Assembly (NCBI GenBank): GCA_910588375.1
Contig: CAJUQA010000014.1
Coordinates: 1 to 64,000 of the forward strand
Direction: 5' to 3'
Length of the DNA stretch: 64,000 nt
Source: an uncultured Odoribacter sp.
GTDB lineage: Bacteria > Bacteroidota > Bacteroidia > Bacteroidales > Marinifilaceae
Each line of letters opens with the position of its first letter. Position 1 is the stretch's first letter. This document shows, piece by piece, positions 53,659-63,238 of the stretch. The position numbers and the translations under genes are program-made. The notes under the pieces were generated by a model. That model searched no databases. It saw nothing but the letters and a program-made list of their open reading frames with translations, and was not told the DNA's origin.

Positions 53659-55449
53659 ATGAAACGCAACAGGAAGGATACAGGAAAACTATTCGGTTAT
53701 GCCGCCACCGCCTTGTGTGCGGCAGGTCTCCTATGGCCCGTTATAGTCAGTGACGCACAGAAAACCGGCGCCGTGAATCCTGCACGTCTGGAAATCGCAG
53801 CAATAACCATATCCGCATCTTTGTGCCTTCTCTTTATTCTGGCACTTTGCCGTGACATCCGTTTCCGTTTCACTTCCACCGACGGTTGGTTTGCCGCCTT
53901 TACCGGATATTGGTTTTTCCGCTATTTCACCACCGGCAGCCATTGTCCCACCCATGCCCTTCTATTGGTCTTGTTAACAGGCGTCTATTTCGCCATCCGC
54001 CTATTGGTATCCTCAGACCGGACATCACGTTCCATTGTATTTTTGTGCCTCTGTCTTATAGGCATTACAGAATCGGTGTGGGGGTTGGCACAGCTATACG
54101 GATTCCTGCCTTCTTACCACGCCCTGTACCGCTTCACCGGTTCGCTTTTCAATCCGGGGCCCTATTGCGGCATGTTAGCAATTCTGCTCCCGCTGGCATT
54201 GTATTTAGGATTACGCAAACCCTCTCATCCGCTCATTGCTCATACCGGTCTAATTTGTTCCACCGCGGTCATAATCCTGCTCCCGGCAGGCATGAGCCGG
54301 AGCGCATGGATTGCAGCCCTTGCCGGATGTGGCTGGGTATTGTGGAAACATGGTTCCTTGGCTTCTGCAATCCGGAATTTCTTCCGGCTCAAAAGACGCT
54401 ATTTTCTTCCGGTGGCATTCCTCTGCCTGTTATTGCTTTGCGGCATCGGCACCGGTATGTACGCCTTAAAAAAAGACTCGGCCGACGGTCGCCTGCTGAT
54501 GTGGAAAGTATCGGGAATGGCTGTCGAAGAAGCCCCTTGGACAGGGCAAGGCCCGGGCAGTTTTGCAGGCGCATACGGCAAAGCACAAGCCAGCTATTTT
54601 ACCAATCAGCCGCATTCCTCTCAGGAAGAATATGTGGCAGGCTGTCCGGAATACGGTTTTAACGAATATCTGCAAATCACAACGGAACTCGGTATTATCG
54701 GTCTGCTGCTCTTTGCCGGAACGGTGTTGTCCGCTTTCCGTCAGGCATGCGAGCAACACCAGGCAGGTATCGCAGGCAGCCTCATCGCGTTTGCTGTCTT
54801 CGCTTTCTTTTCTTACCCTTTCAGCGTGTTGCCCCTCTCCCTTTTGTTCGTCGTCTTCATCGCTCTTTGCCCTCCCCCGGCGGAGAGCCATTACCCACCA
54901 ATAATCCCCCGGACGATTATTCTATTGATTACCGGTGCATGCCTGTACGCCGGAAACGGATTGTTGAAAAAAGCGGCACATCTCCGTACCTGGCAAGAAG
55001 AAAAAAGATACTTCGACATGGAAATCTACGAAGGTACCGTAGAAGAATACCGCCGACTCTATCCCGCATTAAAGGAATTTGCCCCGTTCCTGTTTGAGTA
55101 TGGACAATGCCTTGCAAAAACAGGACAATACGAGGAGAGTATAACCGTATTGTCGGAAGGTGCACTCCGGAGTGCCGACCCGATGTTCTATAACATCATC
55201 GGCAGGAACGAGCAGGCACTCGGCCATTACGAAGCCGCCGAAAAGGCATTTCTCCGGGCCTACCGGACGGTGCCCCACCGACTCTATCCCCTTTACCTAT
55301 TGGCGGAACTTTATATATCGACCGGACAATACGAAAAAGCCGCCGACGTTATCCGGAAAGCCCTGGCACAAAAGCCCAAAATCATGTCCCCCGCCATTGA
55401 GGAGATGCAACATAAATTGAAAAAACTATATGAACAGATTCCGTCTTAA
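53659..55449 (+). CDS. O-antigen ligase-like membrane protein with C-terminal TPRs
   Basis: The 596-residue protein has ten to twelve membrane spans in its first 440 residues. A Wzy_C/O-antigen-ligase core includes LFNPGPYCGMLAILLPLALY near residue 168 and GQGPGSFAGAYGKAQASYF near residue 296, the large periplasmic loop. Two or three TPR-like repeats follow at about 475-585 (QYEESITVLSEGALRSADPM; HYEAAEKAFLRAYRTVPHR; QYEKAADVIRKALAQKPK). Such proteins transfer polymers in the periplasm; TPR forms in Bacteroidales may act in protein O-glycosylation or have other roles. It starts directly after the signal peptidase stop and overlaps the next gene by 20 bases. Confidence 0.82.
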   Translation: MKRNRKDTGKLFGYAATALCAAGLLWPVIVSDAQKTGAVNPARLEIAAITISASLCLLFILALCRDIRFRFTSTDGWFAAFTGYWFFRYFTTGSHCPTHALLLVLLTGVYFAIRLLVSSDRTSRSIVFLCLCLIGITESVWGLAQLYGFLPSYHALYRFTGSLFNPGPYCGMLAILLPLALYLGLRKPSHPLIAHTGLICSTAVIILLPAGMSRSAWIAALAGCGWVLWKHGSLASAIRNFFRLKRRYFLPVAFLCLLLLCGIGTGMYALKKDSADGRLLMWKVSGMAVEEAPWTGQGPGSFAGAYGKAQASYFTNQPHSSQEEYVAGCPEYGFNEYLQITTELGIIGLLLFAGTVLSAFRQACEQHQAGIAGSLIAFAVFAFFSYPFSVLPLSLLFVVFIALCPPPAESHYPPIIPRTIILLITGACLYAGNGLLKKAAHLRTWQEEKRYFDMEIYEGTVEEYRRLYPALKEFAPFLFEYGQCLAKTGQYEESITVLSEGALRSADPMFYNIIGRNEQALGHYEAAEKAFLRAYRTVPHRLYPLYLLAELYISTGQYEKAADVIRKALAQKPKIMSPAIEEMQHKLKKLYEQIPS

Positions 55450-57463
55450 CCCGCTTTGGACTATCGTTATGTTCCTGTTTTGTTTCGCCTGCCGCACAGC
55501 AGAGGAAAAACAGTTGGAGATGGCATTGCAATTTGCCGGTGAAAACCGAAGCGAACTGGAAAAGGCGTTACGCTACTACCATCCCCATTCCGGAGACAGT
55601 CTGAAATACAAGGCCGTCCGTTTCCTCATCCGGAACATGCCCGGCTGCTGGGGACCGGACAGCAGTTTTACGCAGTCCTACCAACCTTTTTATGACGAAT
55701 ACCATGACTTCATGGTCCGATATCCGAACCAATATTTTACCATCGGTAAAAAAATCGATTCGCTGTGGGCACTGAAACGCGCCACTCTTCCGGAATTGGA
55801 AGAATGCGGCATACCGGATGTACGCCACATTACCTGCGACTATCTGATCGAGGAAACGGAAGCCGCTTTCCAGGCATGGCAGGAAAATGCCTACTGCCGC
55901 AACTGTTCGTTTGAGGAATTTTGCGAATACATATTGCCCTACCGCCGCAAAAACGGCCTGACCGCCGACCACGCCCGAAAAAGCTTTTACCAGCGCCATC
56001 ACGGACTTTTCTATCAAAACGATTCCATCGCCCGCCACGGTATTCCCGCTTTTATCCGAGAAACAGACAGCCTGCTGTATCTATACCGCCACATCACCCA
56101 CACGCGTTTCTACGGGAACGGTATTCCGGTTCCTTCCGCTTCGGTGTTGGAATACTTAACCAAAGGAGTGTGCGAACACCGTTGCTGGTTCAACTCTTTG
56201 TTGCTCTCTTCCATGGGAACAGCAGCAGCCGTGGATTTTGTCCCTGCCTGGGGCAACCGCAACAGTTCCCATTCCTGGAATGTAGCCATTATCAACGGGC
56301 AATCATATGCCTTTGAATCATTCTGGGACAACAACCGCTGGAAATACAAACAGATATACAACAACAAGACTTACGACAAAGAATGGGGAAGCTTCCGCCT
56401 GCCCAAAGTATACCGGCACACCTATTCCAGCCACCCGACAGCTCCTGCCACCAACCGACGGGTCAGAAGTGAGGATATTCCCCCGCTTTTCAAAAACTAC
56501 AAAAAGAAAGATGTCTCAACAGAATATTTCGATACCGTCAATCTCACACTCCGCCTGCCGGAAGTCCCGGAAGAAACGTATTACGCATACCTCTGCGTGT
56601 TCGGTTACCAACAATGGCATCCCGTACAATACGGGGAAATCCGGGGCAATAAAGTAACGTTTGAAGGCATGGGCAAAGACATCGTTTATCTTCCCGCTTT
56701 CTACCGGAACGGAGAAATCATTCCTGCCGGCCATCCGTTCCACCTGCGTCCGGATAACAGTCTGGATATTCTCACACCGGAGGACAATCGCCAGAACATA
56801 GCTGTCAACCATGTCGTCGGCGCACCGTTTTACGAGAGGAATCACAAAGAGGTAACGTATCTGGCTCTCTGCCGGTTTATCGGAAGCAATTCCCCCGATT
56901 TCTCCACTGCCGATACATTGGGAGAAATTCCCGAATCCGTATTTATGGAAGCGGAAACATTACCTATCCAAACATCCGGTACCTACCGTTACGTCCGCTT
57001 AATCAGTCCCTGCGACACGTTTGCTGCCGGAGATATACGCTTTTACTCAGACACACAATCTGCCCCTCTCCCTGCCCGTATTCTTCAATGCAATTACACG
57101 CCCCTTTCAGATGCCGACCGCCCGGAGTATCTGACCGACAACTTGGCAGCTTCCTGTTTTAAGGGGAAAATCCGCCGCGGTGCTTCCCGTTTTATCGACT
57201 TCGATTTAGGCAAGCCGTACCGTCTGAACTGCATCGGCTACGCCCTTTGCATCACCAACGGAATCATACCGGATGTGGAATATGAACTGTTTTACTGGCA
57301 AGGAGGCGACTGGCATTCCTGCGGCAAGCGACAAAGTACAGAACACTGGTTGCTTTTTACGGATGTTCCCTCCCACACCCTCTACCAATTACGGAATTGC
57401 AATTGGCCAAAGCGTATGGAACGAATTTTCACGTATGAGGATAACGAAGCAAAATGGAAATAA
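55430..57463 (+). CDS. Transglutaminase-like lipoprotein with C-terminal discoidin-like domain
   Basis: The 677-residue protein has a lipobox-like signal (FLFCFAC, Cys21). The transglutaminase-like core lies near residues 235-300: TKGVCEHRCWFNSLLLSSMG with candidate nucleophile Cys248 (or Cys252), SHSWNVAI with His281, and FESFWDNN with an acidic third residue. The last 150 residues look like a discoidin/F5-8-type beta domain (AASCFKGKIRRGASRFIDFD near 570; FTDVPSHTLYQLRN at the end). The product is anchored outside the cytoplasm and could cut or join peptide bonds. It overlaps the preceding gene by 20 bases, so the two are coupled. Confidence 0.78.
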   Translation: MNRFRLNPLWTIVMFLFCFACRTAEEKQLEMALQFAGENRSELEKALRYYHPHSGDSLKYKAVRFLIRNMPGCWGPDSSFTQSYQPFYDEYHDFMVRYPNQYFTIGKKIDSLWALKRATLPELEECGIPDVRHITCDYLIEETEAAFQAWQENAYCRNCSFEEFCEYILPYRRKNGLTADHARKSFYQRHHGLFYQNDSIARHGIPAFIRETDSLLYLYRHITHTRFYGNGIPVPSASVLEYLTKGVCEHRCWFNSLLLSSMGTAAAVDFVPAWGNRNSSHSWNVAIINGQSYAFESFWDNNRWKYKQIYNNKTYDKEWGSFRLPKVYRHTYSSHPTAPATNRRVRSEDIPPLFKNYKKKDVSTEYFDTVNLTLRLPEVPEETYYAYLCVFGYQQWHPVQYGEIRGNKVTFEGMGKDIVYLPAFYRNGEIIPAGHPFHLRPDNSLDILTPEDNRQNIAVNHVVGAPFYERNHKEVTYLALCRFIGSNSPDFSTADTLGEIPESVFMEAETLPIQTSGTYRYVRLISPCDTFAAGDIRFYSDTQSAPLPARILQCNYTPLSDADRPEYLTDNLAASCFKGKIRRGASRFIDFDLGKPYRLNCIGYALCITNGIIPDVEYELFYWQGGDWHSCGKRQSTEHWLLFTDVPSHTLYQLRNCNWPKRMERIFTYEDNEAKWK

Positions 57464-57516
57464 TCCCCTTAACTAATTTTTCGGTAATAATAGACATATT
57501 TTATCCAAAAAAAAAT

Positions 57517-57524
57517 TAAGTTTG
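57517..57524 (+). promoter_or_regulatory. -7 promoter element (TAAGTTTG) of the efflux operon
   Basis: A perfect TAnnTTTG lies 14 bases before the ATG at 57539. The predicted transcript would have a leader of only about 10 bases for that ATG, which favours the second ATG at 57560. Confidence 0.5.
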
Positions 57525-57538
57525 TCAATATAATAAAA

Positions 57539-59068
57539 ATGAACCCCATTTCCCCTGTCATGAAACCGGTACTTCTATTCCTTCTCCTGCTCTCGGTGGA
57601 ATTTGTCCAGGCTCAGCCGGCGGATTCATCCAAACAGGCTTCATACACAGAACGCCTCCGGTTGGAAGACGTCATCACGTTAGCCAGTCAGCGTTCCATC
57701 GATGCCATCTTATACCGCCACCAGTTCCTGTCCGCTTACTGGCAATTCCGGGCATTTAAGGCAGAACTGCTCCCCTCGTTGAATTTAGGACTGACAGCTC
57801 CCAATTTCAGCCATGCTTTAGTGGCTTTGCAAAATGCCGTTACAGGAGAATACAACTACGTACAGGACTATTCCATGCGCAACAGCATAAATCTCTCCAT
57901 CGACCAGAATATTGCCCCTACAGGCGGTAAAGTGTCTCTGTATTCCAGTCTGGAACGTCTGGACCAATTCGGTGACCAGCGTTATCATTCCTACAATACC
58001 AATCCGGTGAGCATCACCTATACCCAACCCATTTTCGGCAGTTTCAATTCGCTGAAATGGGACAAAAAAATCGAGCCGGAAGAATACGAAAAAGCGAAAC
58101 TGACTTATCTCGAATCCATGCAGGAAGTAACGGTCAAAGCCGTGGACATGTTCTTCACGCTGGTCAATGCCCAGCAGAAACTGGAAATGGCAAAAACCAA
58201 TTATGCCAACACCCGGCAATCTTACCAGACCGCCCAGGAACGTTTTAAAATCGGCACCGTGACCCAGAACGACCTGATGCAACTGGAGTTGCGAATGCTG
58301 AATGACGGCATGACCATCAGCCAAAGTGAAATCGACATGCAGACAGCCAAATTCCAATTGGCCTCTTTCTTGGGGTACCCCAAAGCCGATATCCATTTCG
58401 ACTTAGTCATTCCCGACAACATTCCGGATATCGTCTTGAACTATGGGGAAGTGTACGACCTCTCGGTCAACAATACATCTTTCAAACTCAATAAGGAAAT
58501 ACAACTCCTGCGGGCGGAGATGACTGTAGCACAGGCAAAAGCCAACCGGGGAGCCAAAGCCGACTTTTTCGCCCAGTTCGGATTAAACCAAAGTGCCACC
58601 GATTTGGGCGACAGCTACCGCAAGCCCCAGAATCAGGAAAACATCCGGCTGGGCATACAAATCCCCATCATAGACTGGGGAATGGGACGCGGCCGCATAC
58701 GCACCGCCCAATCCCAGATGAATGTCATCAAAACACAGATAGAACAGCAACTGATTGACCAGCAGGAGGACATTATGATTCGGGTGTTGCAGTTCAACAA
58801 CCAGAAAAGACAATGTGATATTTCGGGAAAAGCCAATGAAGTAGCCCGGAAACGCTATGAATTGTCGATGGAACAATTCAGCAAGGGAACGCTGAGCGTG
58901 CTCGAGTTCAATACGGCACAGACCGAAAAAGACGAAGCCACCAGCCGTTTTATCACTGAATTGCACAATTACTGGAAATACTATTATTCCCTGCAAAAAT
59001 CAACACTGTATGATTTTGCATACAAACGCAATATTTCCACCGACTTTGATTTATTGATTCAGCATTAA
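57539..59068 (+). CDS. TolC-family outer-membrane efflux protein
   Basis: The protein is 509 residues from 57539, or 502 from ATG 57560, where MKPVLLFLLLLSVEFVQAQ is an ideal signal peptide; promoter spacing favours the shorter form. The two-fold repeated helical layout of TolC proteins is visible: TLGxxSP-like LNLGLTAPNFSHAL near residue 80, FKIGTVTQNDLMQLELRML near residue 238 and SKGTLSVLEFNTAQTEKDEA near residue 450. It would form the outer-membrane duct of a tripartite pump with the next three genes. It starts the operon after the transglutaminase gene. Confidence 0.9.
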   Translation: MNPISPVMKPVLLFLLLLSVEFVQAQPADSSKQASYTERLRLEDVITLASQRSIDAILYRHQFLSAYWQFRAFKAELLPSLNLGLTAPNFSHALVALQNAVTGEYNYVQDYSMRNSINLSIDQNIAPTGGKVSLYSSLERLDQFGDQRYHSYNTNPVSITYTQPIFGSFNSLKWDKKIEPEEYEKAKLTYLESMQEVTVKAVDMFFTLVNAQQKLEMAKTNYANTRQSYQTAQERFKIGTVTQNDLMQLELRMLNDGMTISQSEIDMQTAKFQLASFLGYPKADIHFDLVIPDNIPDIVLNYGEVYDLSVNNTSFKLNKEIQLLRAEMTVAQAKANRGAKADFFAQFGLNQSATDLGDSYRKPQNQENIRLGIQIPIIDWGMGRGRIRTAQSQMNVIKTQIEQQLIDQQEDIMIRVLQFNNQKRQCDISGKANEVARKRYELSMEQFSKGTLSVLEFNTAQTEKDEATSRFITELHNYWKYYYSLQKSTLYDFAYKRNISTDFDLLIQH

Positions 59069-59098
59069 TCCCCAACACACTATAAAATATACTGAAAT

Positions 59099-60184
59099 AT
59101 GAGACATATGCGCACTCTGGCCTATTTACTGCTTGCCGTTTCCCTCACCGCCTGCGGTTCTAAAGCCACCAAGGAAGAAGAAAACGAAGTAGGGCGGAAA
59201 AAATACGAAATCGAGAAGAATCCGGTTGACACAATCATCCTGCGGAAACAGAATTTCAACAGCCAGTTGCTGAGTAACGGCAAACTGAGGGCACTGAACA
59301 AAAGTTCCCTGAAATTTGCCAATACGGGCATCGTCACCCAACTTCCTGTAAAAAACGGTACACCGGTAGAACAGGGAGAAGTAATTGCCGTGCTGGACAC
59401 CCGTGATGCCATGCTCAAACTCGAACAAGCCCGCCATCAAATAGAAAAAGCCCGGATTGAACTGGAAGACAAACTCCTGGGGTACGGCTACAAAATCGAA
59501 GACTCCCTACAAATTCCCGCCGGCACAATGCGCATTGCCCGCATCCACAGCGGATATAACGATGCGGAAGCCAACTTGAAAAGCGCACAAATGAACTTAG
59601 ACAACTGCACACTCAAAGCCCCCGTCAGCGGACGGATTGCCAATCTCGCGACAAAAGTATTCGAATATCCCTCCGGAGAGGAGTTTTGCCAGGTCATCAA
59701 CGATAAAACCTTTGAAGTGGAATTTGCCGTACTGGAAACAGAGCTGAGCAGCCTGAAGAACGGTCAAAGGGTTTTAGTATCCACTTTCACCGAACCGGAA
59801 AAAAGCTATACGGGACAGGTGACGGAAATCAATCCGACAGTCAATGACAAAGGACAAGTGATGGTACGTGCACAACTCCCGAATCCTGGACATCTGATTG
59901 ACGGCATGAACGTGAAAGTGCACATTGAAAACATCATTCCCGACAAATTTGTTGTACCGAAGAGTGCAGTACTCATCCGGGACAACCAGGAAGTGCTTTT
60001 CCGTGTCGATAAGGACAACAAAGCCATGTGGACATACGTGCATGTATTGATGGCCAACAGCAACAGTTATGTAGTGGTGCCGAACTCCGACAAAGGAGCC
60101 GAACTGAACGAAGGGGACATTGTCATCATTTCGGGCAATCTGAACCTGGCACACGGCTCGGGCGTCATGGTGAAACAAGAGTAA
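59099..60184 (+). CDS. RND efflux periplasmic adaptor lipoprotein (HlyD/AcrA family)
   Basis: The 361-residue protein has a lipobox (VSLTAC, Cys19). Then come a lipoyl/barrel-sandwich half-motif (GIVTQLPVKNGTPVEQGEVIA near residue 77), a short helical hairpin (about 105-165), the second lipoyl half (LKAPVSGRIANLATKVFEYP near residue 172), and a beta-barrel/MP-proximal end (NPGHLIDGMNVKVHIE). It bridges the RND permease and the TolC-type duct. A later ATG (59108) is possible. It ends 12 bases before the permease gene. Confidence 0.9.
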   Translation: MRHMRTLAYLLLAVSLTACGSKATKEEENEVGRKKYEIEKNPVDTIILRKQNFNSQLLSNGKLRALNKSSLKFANTGIVTQLPVKNGTPVEQGEVIAVLDTRDAMLKLEQARHQIEKARIELEDKLLGYGYKIEDSLQIPAGTMRIARIHSGYNDAEANLKSAQMNLDNCTLKAPVSGRIANLATKVFEYPSGEEFCQVINDKTFEVEFAVLETELSSLKNGQRVLVSTFTEPEKSYTGQVTEINPTVNDKGQVMVRAQLPNPGHLIDGMNVKVHIENIIPDKFVVPKSAVLIRDNQEVLFRVDKDNKAMWTYVHVLMANSNSYVVVPNSDKGAELNEGDIVIISGNLNLAHGSGVMVKQE

Positions 60185-60196
60185 CAAGCAAGAACT

Positions 60197-63100
60197 ATGG
60201 TTGAATTTCTGATCAAAAGACCGATCGCCGTCACCATGTCGCTGATAGCCGTATTGGTGTTGGGGATATTGGCAATCAATCTGCTTCCGGTATCCCTGAT
60301 GCCGGAAGTCAAAATACCGCAAGTGACCGTACAGGTGACCGCCGAAAACCTGTCAGCACGCGAACTGGATGCCACCATTGTCAAGCCGTTACGCAACCAG
60401 CTCACACAATTGAGCCATTTGACGGACATCCGCACGGAAACCCGCGACGGACGGGGCAATATTTTTATGGAATTTGAACACGGTTCGGACATCGACTTTA
60501 TCTTCATTGAAGTAAATGAAAAAATAGACCGTACCAACCTGCCCCGCGACATCGAGCGTCCCCGCACCATCAAAGCCAATGCCACCGACATCCCGGCGTT
60601 TTACATGAATCTTACCCTCAAAGAAAGCACCGGCGATATACGGGAATTTATCGAACTCAGCAAATTCGGTCTGGCGGTAATCTCCAAAAGGATTGAGCAG
60701 ATACCGGAAGTAGCGATGGTGGACATCAGCGGACAAACACTGTCGGAATTGCTTATCATTCCCGACTATTTCAAATTGAAGTCTTTAGGACTCCAGCCTT
60801 CCGACCTGGAAGAAGCTATCAAAAACAATAACATCAACCTGGGCAATCTTACCATCCGGGACGGGGAATACCAATACAATATCCGTTTTTCCTCGACACT
60901 CACCAACAAACGGGATATTGAAAACGTCTACTGCAAAGTCAACGACCGGCTTTACCAACTGAAAGAACTGGCCACGGTCAAGGAGGAAGCGCAGAAACAG
61001 ACGGGCTCCGTACTTTCTGACGGTAAACCGGCTCTGACCCTGGCTATCATCAAGCAAGCCGATGCCCGCATGTCCGATTTGAAAGAAGAAATAACGAAAC
61101 TGACAGAGGTATTCCGCAAAGACTATCCACATATCGATTTTGTCATGACACGGGATCAAACCGCCTTGTTGGATTATTCCATCGATAACCTGACACAGAA
61201 TCTGCTGGCGGGTATCTTCCTGGCCTGTTTCATCATCTTTTTTTTCATGCAGGATTTCCGGTCTCCCCTACTGATTACCATCACCATCCCCATTGCGCTG
61301 ATTATTTCCATGCTGTTCATGTATATGGCAGGCATCTCCATCAACATTATCTCCCTGTCGGGTATTGTACTCGGCGTGGGTATGATGGTTGACAATTCCA
61401 TCATCGTCATCGACAATATCACACAACACTGGGACAAAGGAGAACCGCTCCAGATTGCGGCAGTACGGGGAACAAACGAAGTATTTACCCCCATGCTCAG
61501 TTCCGTGTTGACAACCTGCGCGGTATTCATTCCCCTGATTTTCATGAGCGGCATCTCAGGTGCCTTATTCTACGACCAGGCAATGGCGGTAACCATTGGT
61601 CTGTTATCCTCCCTGGCCGTTGCCATCCTGATTATCCCCGTATATTATTACCTGATATACAGAAAAAACAACACCCGGCAGCAAAATAAATTCTTTGCCC
61701 GTTTCCAACTGATCAATTACGAAGCCGTATACGAAAGAGGGTTGAAATGGATATTCCGACACCAACTGACAGCCTGGTGTATTTTCGGAGGCATGATTAT
61801 ATGCAGTTGTCTGATTTATTCGGTAATTGAAAAAAGGAAACTCCCCCCGATTACCCAAAACGACCTTTTACTGAATATCGAATGGAACCAGAAAATCAAT
61901 GCCGCCGAAAATGAAAAAAGAACAGACCGATTGGTGCACCATTTGCGGGGGTTGCTTTCCCAAAATACAATCATGGCGGGCACACAGAAATTCCTGCTCT
62001 CCCATACCAAAGAAAACTCCATCACAGAAGCAACCGTTTACCTGAAAACCATTCATCCGGACAGCGTACAACCTCTATTGCAACGCATCGACGGATTCAT
62101 GAAAAAGCAATATCCCCGTGCGGTCTATTACACGGAAAGTTCCGGCAACATCTTCGACATGATTTTCGCGGAAAGAGAACCGTCGTTGGTGGCCCGCATC
62201 CGGAGCATTGACGGCAAATCCCCCGACCCGGACAAACTGAATAAACTACTGACCACCATCCGGAAACAGCTCCCCGGCTATTACATCGAACCGGTAGCCT
62301 GGCAGGAAGTGGTGCAGCTCCGCACTTCTCCGGAACTCATGACGCTGTATAACGTGGATTACACCACGCTTTTCTACAAACTGAAAAGTGCGTTCAATGA
62401 AAACCGGATTTTCAATCTGAACGAGGGAGAATACTCCGTGCCCATCATTTTAGGGGATGAAGAACACACCCTGCAAGACCTCCTGCAAAACAACTCCGTA
62501 CGGAATAAAGATGAAGTGGAAATCCCTCTGAATACGTTAGTCCGGGAAAGCCGGGTCAACGACCTGAAAAACCTTATCTCGGGACCGGAAGGCGAATTCT
62601 ATCCCCTCAATTTGGAGGTGGCGGACAAAGAAATCAACAGAGTAACGGACAAAATATCCGCCATCGTGGCCGACAATGCCGACTTTGAGGTCAGCTACAG
62701 CGGCAGTTACTATTCCAACCGCGCCCTCATCAAAGAACTTTCGGTCATTCTGGCGGTGTCCCTGCTACTGCTCTATTTCATCCTGGCTGCCCAATTCGAA
62801 TCGTTGATTCAACCCTTTGTCATCCTGTCGGAAATCGCGGTTGACCTTTTCGGAGCCTTGTTCCTGTTGTGGATTTGCGGGTCAAGTATCAACATCATGT
62901 CGATGATCGGTATCATTGTCATGTGCGGTATCGTTATCAACGATTCCATCCTGAAAGTGGATACCATCAACCAGTTGCGCCGCTCAGGCTACCATTTGAA
63001 AAGAGCTATCATGATGGCTGGCAACCGGCGGCTGAAACCCATTATCATGACGTCATTGACCACGATTTTAGCCATCGCTCCGTTCCTGTTCACCGGCAAT

Positions 63101-63238
63101 CTGGGAGCGGACCTGCAATTTCCTTTGTCACTGGCCATTATCGGAGGCATGAGCGTCGGCACCATCGTGAGTGTATATTTCATCCCGTTAGCTTATTACT
63201 ACATATACCGGAAAAAAGAAAAGTCTGCAAACTTATGA
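60197..63238 (+). CDS. RND-family efflux permease (AcrB/MdtB-like)
   Basis: The 1013-residue protein is of standard RND length. The N-terminus MVEFLIKRPIAVTMSLIAVL is typical. Membrane motif A, GIVLGVGMMVDNSIIVIDNI, lies near residue 390 and carries the proton-relay Asp; a second GIIVMCGIVINDSILKVDTI lies near residue 910, where a relay-like acidic residue is again present. Two large periplasmic loops follow TM1 and TM7. It uses the proton gradient to export small molecules. It overlaps the next permease by 4 bases, and the pair recalls MdtB/MdtC heteromers (inference). Confidence 0.93.
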   Translation: MVEFLIKRPIAVTMSLIAVLVLGILAINLLPVSLMPEVKIPQVTVQVTAENLSARELDATIVKPLRNQLTQLSHLTDIRTETRDGRGNIFMEFEHGSDIDFIFIEVNEKIDRTNLPRDIERPRTIKANATDIPAFYMNLTLKESTGDIREFIELSKFGLAVISKRIEQIPEVAMVDISGQTLSELLIIPDYFKLKSLGLQPSDLEEAIKNNNINLGNLTIRDGEYQYNIRFSSTLTNKRDIENVYCKVNDRLYQLKELATVKEEAQKQTGSVLSDGKPALTLAIIKQADARMSDLKEEITKLTEVFRKDYPHIDFVMTRDQTALLDYSIDNLTQNLLAGIFLACFIIFFFMQDFRSPLLITITIPIALIISMLFMYMAGISINIISLSGIVLGVGMMVDNSIIVIDNITQHWDKGEPLQIAAVRGTNEVFTPMLSSVLTTCAVFIPLIFMSGISGALFYDQAMAVTIGLLSSLAVAILIIPVYYYLIYRKNNTRQQNKFFARFQLINYEAVYERGLKWIFRHQLTAWCIFGGMIICSCLIYSVIEKRKLPPITQNDLLLNIEWNQKINAAENEKRTDRLVHHLRGLLSQNTIMAGTQKFLLSHTKENSITEATVYLKTIHPDSVQPLLQRIDGFMKKQYPRAVYYTESSGNIFDMIFAEREPSLVARIRSIDGKSPDPDKLNKLLTTIRKQLPGYYIEPVAWQEVVQLRTSPELMTLYNVDYTTLFYKLKSAFNENRIFNLNEGEYSVPIILGDEEHTLQDLLQNNSVRNKDEVEIPLNTLVRESRVNDLKNLISGPEGEFYPLNLEVADKEINRVTDKISAIVADNADFEVSYSGSYYSNRALIKELSVILAVSLLLLYFILAAQFESLIQPFVILSEIAVDLFGALFLLWICGSSINIMSMIGIIVMCGIVINDSILKVDTINQLRRSGYHLKRAIMMAGNRRLKPIIMTSLTTILAIAPFLFTGNLGADLQFPLSLAIIGGMSVGTIVSVYFIPLAYYYIYRKKEKSANL

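Noticed and set aside
53886..54662. 258-residue open frame overlapping the O-antigen-ligase-like gene
   Set aside because: It is a shifted frame on the same strand, Arg/His-rich with no recognisable fold, while the main frame shows regular membrane spans and TPRs.
38041..57538. CRISPR array, insertion sequence or phage genes within the repeat-rich island
   Set aside because: Repeats are few, long and gene-associated; there are no short regularly spaced repeats, transposase motifs or terminal inverted repeats.
57818..58396. 192-residue minus-strand frame within the TolC-type gene
   Set aside because: It is antisense to a clear TolC protein, with His/Gly/Phe-rich composition typical of a reverse-strand shadow.
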